Below, in pieces: positions 22,754-34,046 of a stretch of 64,000 bases of DNA (positions are counted from its first letter, which is position 1; each line of letters begins with the position of its first letter). The translations under genes were made by a program, and so were the position numbers. The notes beneath the pieces are model-generated. The model saw nothing but the letters and a program-made list of their open reading frames with translations. It ran no database searches and was not told the DNA's origin. The stretch is from Otatea glauca (Eukaryota; Streptophyta; Magnoliopsida; Poales; Poaceae), in assembly GCA_036346275.1 (NCBI GenBank), contig CM070728.1, forward strand, positions 23,522,723 to 23,586,722. The letters are read 5' to 3'.

Positions 22754-24569
22754 GATTTTTTTACAGTTTTAGCCCGGGTTATTTTATTTTTTTTTGTAAA
22801 TAGCCCATCATCCGGTAAAATAACAGGATTGACCCTCGAACAGTTAAATCCTGCAGACTCCGAGCGCTGAAAAATTTTTTAGCCGAATCCAGCGGACCGA
22901 ATCCGCAGATTTATTTTTTATATTTTCTTTCCTGCTGTCTGCAACCGCTGAATTTTATTTGAAATATTTTTCGGCAGGAAATATCATTTTTTAATTTCAA
23001 GCTGAGGGGCCTTATTGTTTTTTTAATTTCAAAATGATTGAAAAAAATTCTCGACGAACAAAACAACATTGGCTTATTGTTTTACTATTCGTACAATTTT
23101 ATCGCGAAACCGGCTATTTTGCAGAAAAAATTACGGTGGCTAAACTAAAAAACAGCAAAAAAAAGTAAACAAATTTGCAACGCGTTACGAGAACAACTAT
23201 TTTCAGGACAAATAGACAACCAGGGCAAATTTCACCGCACAAAGAGAAAGTCAGTGCGTCGCGACTGCGCAAAACAAGAATCCCGTTGGCCCCAACCGCT
23301 TCAAATAATATTGCGCACTAAGTCCATTGAATTTCTGGAATTTCGTCGCGACCATAGCTATTTCTGAAAAATTATACTCAAAGGCATACTACACTAAAAA
23401 ATTCGCAAATCGACGGAAGCTAAATATTTTTTAACTTCTTTCCAATGGAATTGATATGGTTAAATGTTTTGCACGGTTTTCCCAATCGGAGTCCTAGACC
23501 GGTGTTGTCATAATTTTTGTAACTTCTTAAAGCTTAATCATCATATGAAAAATTTATAAAAACATTAATGATACATAAGGAACACCCAATTTTTTTTAAA
23601 AAAATTTCCAAAGTGGTTTGTACCATTTTTTATTTGGTTGAAGTTTGCCGGTATGCCTTTAATCATGACAGTAGGACTGTCTGAATTTTTAAAAATTCAT
23701 AATGCGTGATAATCATCTGAAAATTTTATGGGAATATTAGTGGTGCATCATAACCATGGATAAAAAATTTCAAAATTTTCTAACATGGTTTGCTTCATTT
23801 TTCATTCGGTTCAAACTTGCCGGTCAGCGTTTCATCAGGACAGTTGTAATTTTTGAATTTTTAAAACTTCCTCAGATTTTATAATCATCTGAAATTTTTA
23901 TGAGAACATCATTGATGTGTCAGAAATCTCCACAAAAAAATTCAGAAATTTTCAACGTCGTTCGTGTACTAGATTTTTTTTTTCTTGCCGTTGATTCTAC
24001 CTTAGAAACAAAAGCGCAAAAAAAAGGAATCCACCGCTGGAAATCAAAATTATAAAAAAATTATTCTTGCCGACGGAACAGCTGGAAATTAAGAAAAGAA
24101 TCCATTAAAAAAAATCCAACTCTCCCAATCCGCTGTTTTTCAATGTAGTGAGGCTATTTCTATAATTTTATCGAATCAATGGCTATTTACAAACAAAAAA
24201 ACACAAACAGTGCTAGAATAGCCCTTCCCCACTGGCCCTGCGCGCCAGCCATTTCCAGCGGTCTGGAACCGCTGGATTCGGCCGATTCCAGCGGTTCCAG
24301 ACCACTGGATTTCCATTTCCCGCGCACCCCCTCCGCTTGAAATTAAAAAACGATTTTCCCCGCTGAAAAATATTCTAAATAAATTTCAGCGGTTGCAGAC
24401 AGCAGGAAAGAAAATATAAAAAATAAATCTGCAGATCCGGTCCGCTAGATTCGGCTAAAAAAATTTCAGCACTCGGAGTCCGCAGGATTTAACTGTTAGG
24501 GGTTAATCTTGTTATTTTGCCGAATGAAAGGCTATTTATAAAAAATCGGGCTAAAACAGTAAAAAATTC
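22754..24569. mobile_element. Non-autonomous Mutator-like element (MULE)
   Basis: Long terminal inverted repeats of about 220-240 bp start GATTTTTTTACAGTTTTAGCC at 22754 and, on the minus strand, GAATTTTTTACTGTTTTAGCC at 24569. The 9-bp target duplication AGGTTTTTA is exact on both sides (22745-22753 and 24570-24578), diagnostic of the Mutator superfamily. The TIRs share long blocks such as GACTCCGAG(C/T)GCTGAAA and CTTTCCTGCTGTCTGCAACC. The 1816-bp element encodes no transposase. Its middle holds about three diverged direct copies of a roughly 185-bp unit (near 23600, 23790 and 23950: GGTTTG..CATTTTT..TTCGGTT..A..TTGCCGGT). Near 24255-24315 there is a perfect-looking palindrome around GGATTCGGCCGATTCC. 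Confidence 0.9.
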
Positions 24570-24578
24570 AGGTTTTTA

Positions 24579-25242
24579 ACCTTGGATACAGTACAAGTAC
24601 TAATACTTTTTCACAATATCTGAGCAACGTGTGTGTATATACGTGGCATTTTTTCTTGGCTGTGTGTAAGAGTTCTCAAAAGAGGACAGCAGGGCGCATT
24701 GAATAGGATGGGGGTCGCTAAAGTCAACTTGACTGGAGTGAAGTGAGCGCCGCGTGCATTTATTTTCTGAAGCCGTTGTCACGTCCCCACACTTTTTCCG
24801 TTTTATTGAGCGGAAAGTATAAAAAAAAAGTTCACGCAACTTTTTTTTTGTTTAGAACAGAGCGTTTAATTATCTAAGTCTCAAACTTGTAAGGTTATCT
24901 CACAAGGTAGAATGCCTGTGGTTTAGTGTACCAACCATACAATGGTAAAAAAAATATAGTACTTCAATATATAGCATCTCATGGTTGATGGTTCCAGACC
25001 TATCACGTACATAACAGCAGAGTTGACAGTTGGTGGATATTCACTTTAGCTAACGGATATTTACAATCAAATTTCTCAAAATTAACCGATCATCACAAGA
25101 TGTAGTTTCAGGTTGGAACCACCGGACTCTAGCCTTTAATTAGCTGGAACTAGAAAACCCAGCCGCCGGATGCCACACTAGTTAGACACTTACTACAAAC
25201 GGTTCATTAGGAGCACAATGACAGTGCAGACATTTTGTTCTC
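24579..25242. other. Intergenic DNA without recognised features
   Basis: No gene, MITE ends or tandem repeats could be supported in this stretch. Confidence 0.45.
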
Positions 25243-25535
25243 TGTGAGTGTGTTTGGTTGTCTGTACCACTCTAACCTGTCCCGTATGAGCCATCCAGAC
25301 TAGCCTTGATCTGCATGAGTAGATGCAAGTTAAGTTGTTTGGTTGCTTGTTTATGTATCTTATAGGCCTGCATTAGAGAGAAGCCCGATTTTTGTGTTTC
25401 CTTCATCCTGCATGAGTGAATGCAATTGCATCTACCTGGCCTGGATGAACAGGAAACCAAACACTTGTCTAACAGATACAGTTGCATTCACTCATACGAT
25501 TCAGACACCCATGCAGGCAACCAAACACACCCTAT
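25243..25535. mobile_element. MITE with GTGTGTTTGGTTG termini
   Basis: The left end GAGTGTGTTTGGTTGTCTG and the right end, on the minus strand GGTGTGTTTGGTTGCCTG, form inverted repeats around a 0.29-kb AT-balanced core with internal inverted GCATGAGT(G/A)AATGCAA-like pieces. No exact target duplication was found, so superfamily assignment is open (hAT-like by terminal sequence). Confidence 0.5.
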
Positions 25536-25778
25536 GTTACTCCAATAGTTCACGGCCGCAAGTGCACTGTAGGTCTAATCTGATTAACTTAGTTGCATAT
25601 ATGCACGGTCGGTCATAAACCTTGGCGCAATTTATTTCTAGGTTTTCAGCAAATGCATGTTTCTTTTTAAGTAAACAGCACCGTAATGACTTTAATTTAT
25701 GAGCATATACAGTGCAAAAAAAATACTTCATATATTTGGTTGATGGCACTTCTACCTAGTTCTATGGAGCCATTGATT

Positions 25779-26012
25779 TAGGCGTGTTTGGTATGGCTCC
25801 AGTTCCACCAGATTTATGGATCTGGTGAAGCTGGGTATTTGTAGCTCTACAGATCCGCGAAGCTGGATCTGTGAGTATATTAAGAGTGTTTATGTATGTT
25901 ATTTTATTTAATTTTAAAATAAAAATATAAACTTAATTCTATTAATTTTAGCCTATAAGATTTAGATCTGAGGTGGAGCCAGAATCTGAAGCTCTACGGA
26001 AAATAGTCCAGC
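25779..26012. mobile_element. MITE, GTTTGGT..GCTCCA family, copy 1
   Basis: Starts GGCGTGTTTGGTATGGCTCC and contains AAAAATATAAACTTAATTC and TTAGCCTA(C/T)AAG. The same blocks in the same order appear on the minus strand of 41098-41287, so the two are copies of one family in opposite orientation. The right end (GAAGCTCTACGG) has lost the expected CCAAACA tail. Confidence 0.65.
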
Positions 26013-26942
26013 TGCAGGGCCCAGTTGAACAGTCAGATGGTGAGCTAATTAAACCTAAACGGCCTTTCTGTCTTTTGTATCGTTCTTTCAGTTCAATGCT
26101 GCTTCCAGCTATTTTGACTAAAAAAAATCACATGTTGTTATCTGTTAAAATTAACTATAAAGCTTCTCGTTCGTCGAATTTACATACACTGGAAATGTTC
26201 GGTGCGACTGTGCGACTACATCCGGCCGGAGGCCTAAATTTGGCAGAATTGAGTTGCTGGCGCACACCTTAATTTGCCTGTTTAATTTGGATCGCATGCG
26301 ATCGATGCGTACTTTTCTCTTTTCTTTTTTTTCTTCTTTTTTCTCGACGAAGAACCGCTCTTTTCTGATCCGCTGATTCGTTTAATTTGCACAAGCAAGT
26401 TTTATTTACGAGTGATTAATTTACTACCATAAATATCCACATGGCACTTAGTTATACATATATGCATTGCAGAGAATATATATAGTCTCCACAATAATTA
26501 AATGATACTAACTACTCATCCGCTCCTCAACAGATGTCATGTAGTAAGATTTTGCACTACAATCAATACATATACACAAAAGACTATATTACTCTCCTTC
26601 AATTCCTCATTAGCTCATTTATTACTCTTAGATTGTACGAGCTACTCTAGTCAGTATATAGTAGTAAATAATATTAAGAATAATGAATAAGAGGTGTATG
26701 CAAAGAAAAAAAATGGTAGGAAGTATCTCGAAATTGTAGAATAATATATATTTAAACAAAAATTTAAAACTGGAATAATATGTATTTGGGAACCAAGGGA
26801 GTAGATACTACTCCAGTTCATACTTCATTGTGATCGATCACTACTCAATGTACACATTCATGAAGCTACACACTTATTTAGATGCATAGACCACACTATA
26901 TGGATTTACACCAGTCTCCAGTCACTGCGCATCGCAAACAGT

Positions 26943-27221
26943 TAGGGTCCATTTGATCAGGGGTAAACACCCTTAGCTAGGTCAGGAAGAATTAATTTAA
27001 CTGGGTCAAAACCTTTTAACCCTCCTATGTTAACCCATCAAACCGGTGGAATAAGCTAACTTAGCGCAACTAAGTTCTATTTTTTATACTAACCCACCTA
27101 ATGTAGTAAAACAGTAATTTAGATTAACAAGGTTGGTTGCCATACATAAAATTTTGGTTAAATTAACTTAGCTAGGTTAAAGTTATATAACCCGGTTATT
27201 TAACCCAAGCAACCGCACCCT
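26943..27221. mobile_element. Possible MITE, degenerate ends
   Basis: The left end AGGGTCCATTTGATCAGGGG and the minus-strand right end AGGGTGCGGTTGCTTGGG are weakly inverted. The core is rich in TAACC(C/T) and GGTTA pieces that could pair. No target duplication was identified. Confidence 0.35.
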
Positions 27222-27238
27222 CTAATACTACTTAATTA

Positions 27239-27521
27239 CTCACTCTGTTCATTTTCATAAGACGTATTTTGATTTTGCATAAGGGTTAAGGTTGCGTTGA
27301 AATTGAGAAATGTACGAGAGAAAATGACTTAGATGCCCACACTTAATTGTTTTGAAAAATAAAAGATATACTTTGTGTGGGTGTTAAAGAATAAATGCAT
27401 ATGATTGAGAGAGAATAAATAAGGGTATAGAAGGAAAGGTCTTATTAAATCTATATACAAACTTTATATTTGTGAATAAGACTATTCAAAATATAAACCT
27501 TACGAAAGTAAACGGATGGAG
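27239..27521. mobile_element. Stowaway-type MITE
   Basis: Flanked by TA on both sides (27237-27238, 27522-27523), with ends CTCACTCTGTTCATTTTCAT and, on the minus strand, CTCCATCCGTTTACTTTCGT, close to the Stowaway consensus CTCCCTCCGTTC. Length 283 bp, no coding capacity. Stowaway elements are moved by Tc1/mariner-like transposases. Confidence 0.85.
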
Positions 27522-28004
27522 TATATGCAATACTACTTCCATTATTACTCTAGTTCACTATCTAAAATGCCCTGCATGCACTGCGTGTGTATATACGGTG
27601 CATGAAACGTACGTAACTACGTACTTTCATCAACTTAAGTGTTGCAATAACAGTATATGTATACACGCGCGGTACATATACTAGTAGATATATACATAGC
27701 GAGAGATCTGCTAGTTGTTCTCGGTCGGTTTTGTTGCAGCAAGTGGCCGTACGGTTACGTGCAAATCTAATTAATACGGAGTGGCACGTACGTTCGAGAG
27801 AGTATACAGCTTCTATGTATACGTATGCAATAGTAATTCATAGTGACTTTAATACGGGTACCAAATCACAATAGTAAGGAGCGTGCGTACGTACGTACAA
27901 TGTGCATGGTATACATATTTGAATTCAAAGGAATATGTTTTTTTATGACAACGGAAGATTATATCGCTCGGCCTCTGTATCGTAAGACACTACTACAAAA
28001 CTGG

Positions 28005-28235
28005 GCATCACAACCGACCTATTAGAAGCGGTTTGGTGCGAACTCGTTGTGATCTTCGCACCAGAAGCGGTTCGTTGGCAACGGTCCGGATAGGGCTTCC
28101 AGAAGCGGTTTGAGACACGAACCGCTTCTGAAGGTTGCGTTCTAGAAGCGGTTCTTTTCTCAAACCGCAACCGCTTGTTTGAGAAAAGAACCGCTTCTAG
28201 AACGCAACCTTGAGCGGTTCGTATCTCAAACCATA
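28005..28235. repeat. CACTA-4 5' subterminal array
   Basis: About nine copies of AGAAGCGGTTTG or GAACCGCTTCTAGAA in both orientations, including a strong palindrome at about 28140-28205 (TTCTAGAAGCGGTTCTTTTC and its complement). The motif is specific to this element but keeps the CGGTT core. The leader that follows (28236-28888) has no recognised gene. Confidence 0.8.
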
Positions 28236-28888
28236 CAACCCTCCCAGCAGCGCATTTAAACCATTCTTCCTTCATGCGCCACAGAGATGCGAATACGATC
28301 GAGCAGAGAAGGCCGACCAAGCTGTTGTTCTTGGGAGATGCTGTCCAAATTTTTAATTGGAGGTGATTAGCTCCAAATTAAGTGTTTCAAAGTTAGTAAC
28401 ATCATGTGAACATCCTTCTCACCTAGATATTGCTATTTTTTCAATGGATGTGGAGAAATCTTGAACTTTTTAAGCATTATCAAAAATTTGTTTTCCGTGC
28501 TTTGTTTTTGTTGTTGTATGAAGATGTAGGGTGGAGATCTAGTTCAAAATATGACATTACAAGGTAAAGGTGCTTGGAAGCTTGAGATCTAGGTGGTTGT
28601 TAGCTTTAGAATCTTAAATATCACAATATTGGGAGAGATCTAGGTACAACATTGCAAGGAAGTAATTATTGGTGTATGAAATAAAATAGAAAAACGTGTA
28701 GAAGGATAAAAAATAATTACAAAGGTAGGAAGGGATACAAAATAATTAGAAAGGTAGGTCTTTAATTAGATGATGGTGTAGGTGGAGCTTTTTTTTTGTT
28801 GGGTTTAAATGTTACGAAATTTAAGTTAGGTTATAATTTTTCTAACGGAATTTGTTATAATTTTTAATGAAATTATAACTTGGTATAG

Positions 28889-31800
28889 ATGAATCGGCAA
28901 TGGATGTACAATGCGGACCGTCGCTCGAGAGAGTTCATTGATGGCGTGCAAGCTTTTCTCGATGCGGCCGTTGCATTCTTGCCTCCAAGCAGCTTCATAT
29001 GTTGTCCGTGTGTAGATTGCAAGAACGAGAAGGAGCACTCCCAGCGATGGCAAGTTATGAACCACTTGATCATGAGAGGTTTCATGCCAAACTATACTGT
29101 TGGACCAACCATGGCGAGTTGAGGTGATTAGCGGGAAGGCGATGAAGAAGGCGAGGAAGAGGAAGATGGATTTAACGATATCCCGGACGACCGCAATCTT
29201 GTTCCGTGGAAGAAACACTTGGTAACTTTGGTGATGATGAGCTAGACCGGATCTTTGCATGGCGGAGAGGAGACTACGGATGATGAAAGATTCGAGAAGT
29301 TCAGGCGCATGTTAGAGGACCACGAACTCCTTTGTACCCAAAGCGTGAGCGGGGCCACAAAAGCTGCGTACCACTGCTGGAACTCATGCAATGGAAGGCT
29401 AGAAATGGTGTGTCGGATAAGGGATTCGATGAGGTGTTATCACTCGTAAAGAAGTTGATTCGAGAAGATAACACTCTGCCGAATCTACGTATGAAGCCAA
29501 GCAAGTCGTCATCCTTTGGGATTGGAAGTACGAGAAGATACACGGATGTCCTAATGATTGTATCTGTATCGTAATGAGTATACCGATTTGGATGTTTGTC
29601 TAGTGTGCGAGAGAATCACGGTATAAGGTGAAGCGTGGCGATCCAGTGAAATAGATGGGGAGCGTAAGAAGAAGAGACCTCGGCTAAAGTGTTGTGGTAT
29701 TTCCTGTGATCCCCGAGTGAAGCGTATGTTTGCTAACAAAGCGCATGCCCGGATGATGCGTTGGCACAAAGAAGAGCGTAAACGACGGGATGCTTAGACA
29801 CCTGCGCAGATGGCTCACGGTGGAGGAAAGTCGACCGAGCGTGCCGGACTTCGCAGATGAGGTGAGAAACATAAGGTTTGGGTTGAGTACCGATGTGATG
29901 AATCATTTGGAGAATTGAGCGTGACCATAGCACACGGCTTTGTTACACTATGTATCTATAACATTCCTCCATGGTTGTGCATGAAGCGAAAGTACATCAT
30001 GTTGCCGTTGTTGATCCAAGGCCCCAAGCAACCCGGAAATGACATCGATGTCTACCTAAAACCATTGGTTGAAGATCTTGTGACGTTGTGGGACGATAGT
30101 GCAAGGGTATGGGATGAGTACAAAAGGGAGTATTTCACCCTACATGCATTGTTATTTGTAACAATCAACGACTGGCCTGCTCTCGGTAACCTGTCCGGCC
30201 TAACTATCAAAGGATATAGAGCCTGCATCCAGTGCTTAGATGAAACGGAAGGCATGTACCTGAAAAACTCTCAGAAGGTTGTGTACATGGGTTACCGTAG
30301 GTTTCTTCGTACGAGTCACCCGTTGCGGAAGGAAGGAAGGAAATTTAACGGGCAACCAGACCTTCGTGCAAGGCCTCAGCATCGTAGTGGGCCACGTGTG
30401 TTTGCTATGGTAAAGGATTTGAAAGTAGTATTTGGAAAGGGTCCTGAAAGCAAACATGTGCAGAATGAGGATGGTCATGTACCCATGTGGAAGAAGAAGT
30501 CAATATTTTGGGACTTGCCTTACTGGGAAGTCATGGAAGTTCGTCACTCACTTGACTTCATGCACATCACGAAGAATGTCTGCTTGAACCTGCTAGGCTA
30601 CATAGATATGTACGAAAAATCGAAAGATACACTGCAAGCTCGGAAGGACCTTAAACTCTTAGAACTGAGGAACAACCTATATCCCGAAAAGAGAGAGAAA
30701 GGACAACAATACCTACATCCTACGAGCTACACTCTAAGCAAAGAAGAGAAAAAAAGCGTGATAGAGTTCCTGAACAGTGTGAAGGTCCCTTAGGATACTC
30801 CTCGAATGTAAAGAGACTCGTAAACACGAAAGAGAATAAAATCGTACATACATGAAATCCCATGGTATCTTGTGTTAATGACACAGTTGCTCCCGATGGT
30901 TGTGAGAGGCATCTTGCCCGAGTGGAGTACGAGGACAATCACAAAGCTGTGTTCTTTTTCAATGCGATTTCACTGAAGGTCATCGACCCGGATAAACTAA
31001 GTAAGCTGCAGGATGACGTGGTACAAAGTTTGGTTAGTCTTGAGATGATCTTTCCTCTTGCATTCTTTGATATTATGGTTCATCTCACATTCACCTTGTC
31101 AAAGAGATAGGTATCCTTGGACCGTGTATCTACACAACATGTTCCCTTTCGAGAGGTACATGAGTGTGCTAAAGAAGTATGTTCAGAACCGTTCTCGTCA
31201 GGAAGGATGCATTGCCGAGGGTTATGGGACAGAGGAGGTGATTGAGTTTTGTGTGGATTACATTAATGATCTAAACCCGATCGGCGTCCTATATCACACC
31301 ATGAGGGAGGCTACGGGAAAAGGGACACTAGGAAGGAAAGCAATTGCATGCAATGATCTTCTTACATTTAAGCAAGCACATTTCACGGTTTTGAATCAAT
31401 CAACTATAGTGGCCCCGTATGTCCTTGAGCACAAGAGTATTCTACGCCGCGATTTCCCGGAGAGGTCTGAGGATTGGATAACACTGAAGCACATGGATTC
31501 TTTCGGCGCTTGGTTACAAAAGTACATCCTTTTGAAAGGGTCAGACAATGAACAGTTACAACGCTTGGCTCGGGGACCATCTAGTGTAATCGTGACATTC
31601 ATGGGGTACGAGATAAATGGTTACATATTTTACACCAGATCGCAGAATAACAAGAGCACCAACCAAAATAGCGGTGTCCGTATAGACGCCGAAGACAACA
31701 AAGGCAAGGTGGATACATATTATGGTTTCATAGAAGAGATATGGGAGCTTGACTATGGACCTTTGAAGGTCCCTCTATTAAGTGTCAATGGGTCAAACTG

Positions 31801-32190
31801 ACTTCAAGTGGCGTGAAGGTCGACAAATACGGTATGACAATCGTGGACCTCACGCAAGTCGGCTATAGGCGCGAACCGTTCGTCCTCGCGAACGATGTGA
31901 GACAGGTCTTCTACGTAATGGACATGTCAAGCAAACCTAAGAAGCATAAGGACAAGCAGAAAGATTGTAGTACTAAGCCAAAGCGGCAGGTGGTTCTACA
32001 AGGCAAACGAAGGATTGTTGGAGTTGAGGACGTCACAGACGAGGAAGAGTATAGTCAGTTAGACGAGATCCCTCCTTTTGCTGTGGATGTCGACATAAGC
32101 CTCCTCAATGACACAGATGTGGATACTCCTTTCATACGTCGCGATCATAATGAAGGAACACTTGTAAAGACAAAGTACGTTAGTACTTAA
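28889..32190 (+). pseudogene. CACTA-4 transposase (TPase), broken
   Basis: The start MNRQWMYNADRRSREFIDG at 28889 begins the N-terminal domain (CCPCVDCKNEKEH, about 28990-29030). From 29120 to 29915 the frame shifts repeatedly, although pieces remain (LSLVKKLIREDNTLP; IRFGLSTD near 29873). 29915-30793 is a clean 292-residue stretch of Transposase_21 (RKYIMLPLLIQGPKQPGNDI, FWDLPYWEVMEVRHSLDFMH). DUF4218 is interrupted near 30793-30860. 31058-31801 holds FERYMSVLKKYVQNRSR and EVIEFCVDY. 31813-32190 is DUF4216 (QVFYVMDMSS, RIVGVEDVTDEEEYSQLDE). The second motif reads RHSLDFMHITKNV where the other copies have RHCIDVMHVEKNV, so this is a different family branch. Not functional. Confidence 0.9.
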
Positions 32191-32254
32191 GATGTACCCC
32201 TACTGTATGAACTATGTATATGTAAGTCTTTTACAGTATGAAGTGTTTATTTGG

Positions 32255-32876
32255 AATGAATGTAAAGTGCCAAAATTCTGGAATGAAACTAAAGTGCTCA
32301 AAGCTTTTTGAAAAAATTATGGAATGAAAGTAAAGTTCTAAAAGCTTTTTAAAAAATTCTCGAATGAAAATTATGAAATGAAACTGAAGTGCAAAAAACT
32401 TTTTCAAAAAATTATAGAATGAAACTGAATTGCTAAAAGCATTTTTTAAAAATTATGAAATGAAACTGAAGTGCTAAAAGCATTTTTTAAAAATTATGAA
32501 ATGAAACCGAATTGCTAAAAGCATTTTTTAAAAATTATGAAATGAAACTGAATTGCTAAAAGCATTTTTTTAAAATTCTGAAATGAAACTGAATTGCTAA
32601 AAGCATTTTTTAAAAATTATGAAATGAAACTGAAGTGCAAAAAGCTTTTTCAAAAAATTATAGAATGAAACTAAATTGCTAAAAGCATTTTTTTAAAATT
32701 ATGAAATGAAACTGAAGTGCTAAAAGCATTTTTTTAAAATTATGAAATGAAACTGAATTGCTAAAAGCATTTTTTAAAAATTATGAAATGAAACTGAATT
32801 GCTAAAAGCATTTTTTAAAAATTATGAAATGAAACTGTAGTGCTAAAAACACTTTTTAAAAATTATGAAATTAAAC
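32255..32876. repeat. 41-bp minisatellite inside CACTA-4
   Basis: About fourteen imperfect tandem copies of a roughly 41-bp unit containing AATGAAACTGAATTGCTAAA and GCATTTTTTAAAAATTATG. It begins just after the transposase stop and ends where the CGGTT array begins. No coding potential. Confidence 0.85.
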
Positions 32877-33210
32877 TGAAGCGGTTTGAGAAAAGAACCG
32901 CTTCTAGAGCGAAACATTCAAAAACGGTTTGAGACAAGAACCACTTCTAGAACGCAACATTCAGAAGCGGTTTTAGAAAAGAACCGCTTTTAGAGCACAA
33001 GATTCAGAAACGGTTAGTAATACCAACCGCTTGTAGAAGTCATCCCTCTACAAGCGGATTGATCTAAATCCGCTTGTAGAGACATTCTACAAGCGGTTTG
33101 TTCTACGAACCGCTTGTAGAAGTCATCCCTCTACAAGCGGTTGTTCTAAAACCGCTTATAGAGATATTCTACAAGCGGTTGGTAATTAGAACCGCTTGTA
33201 GAAGTGCTCC
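32876..33210. repeat. Internal array of subterminal-type repeats in CACTA-4
   Basis: About a dozen copies of AGAAGCGGTTT / AAGAACCGCTTCTAGA change rightwards into ACAAGCGGTTGGTAAT / ACCGCTTGTAGAAG. The first form matches the element's 5' array and the second its 3' array, so both end-specific versions are side by side here. It lies directly upstream of a TATA box and the C-rich leader of gene 2. Confidence 0.85.
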
Positions 33211-33213
33211 CTG

Positions 33214-33220
33214 TATAAAT
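33214..33220 (+). promoter_or_regulatory. TATA box for CACTA-4 gene 2
   Basis: TATAAAT follows the last internal array repeat by only a few bases and precedes the C-rich leader (33240-33549), which ends in the donor GACCGAG|GTATAT. The placement fits a core promoter whose upstream element is the repeat array. Confidence 0.5.
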
Positions 33221-34046
33221 TTGAAACGCCCCGCCCTTTTCTCACACCCGAAATTTTCTAAGTCCCGCTCGAGAACCCCCCCGCGCCGCTGCAGCTCCTG
33301 TGTGTCTCCGGCCGCCGCTGTCTTCGCCTCCGTCCAGACCACGCGCCGCCGTCCTCGTCGACGCCGTAGGCCTCCTCCGCCACCTCGCCGACGCCTACTC
33401 GCCACCTCGCCGCGCCAGTCGACCCCGGCCGCGTGCCCTCGTCGCCGCCGTCACTCCACCCCGGCCACCGGCGCCTTCTCCGCCACCCCACCGACACCTA
33501 CTCCGCCTCCAAAGCGCCGCCACACCGCCATCCACCCAGGAGGACCGAGGTATATGTGCGCACGTGTCGTCCTCCCTCTCTAATTCGGCTGCCCACCACA
33601 TGTTCGGTGAAATGCCCACAAGTTAATTTTGTCAAAATTGTTGCGGTGGATAACAACTTACGACATGTGAAGACTGCATATTGGCCTGCTGACACGTACA
33701 ACTTGTGAGCACAAATAAATATCCACAAATGTATAGGTTACTTGGAGTATTCCAAAGTTATCGTATCCAAAAAAACAGACTAACTTCACCTAGAATTCAA
33801 CAACCTAAAAATCATGTAAGTGACAAAGGTAAACAACTGAGTGACAAAGGCATAGAACAATTAGCCTAAAAGCTAGAAATTAAGATTCAACGAAGTTTAG
33901 GTAATGAGCACTAAGATCCAAAGTAGTTTAGGTAATGAGCACTAAGATCCAAATTTATGTAATAATATGCTTGTGTTGTAATCTGTAATATGGTTGTTTC
34001 AATGTAATATGATATTTATGTCAATATTTTTTCGGAATTAGGATAG

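Noticed and set aside
33098..33583. 161-codon frame at the CACTA-4 leader
   Set aside because: It starts in the repeat array and runs through the C-rich leader; Arg/Pro composition follows the base composition, not a protein family.
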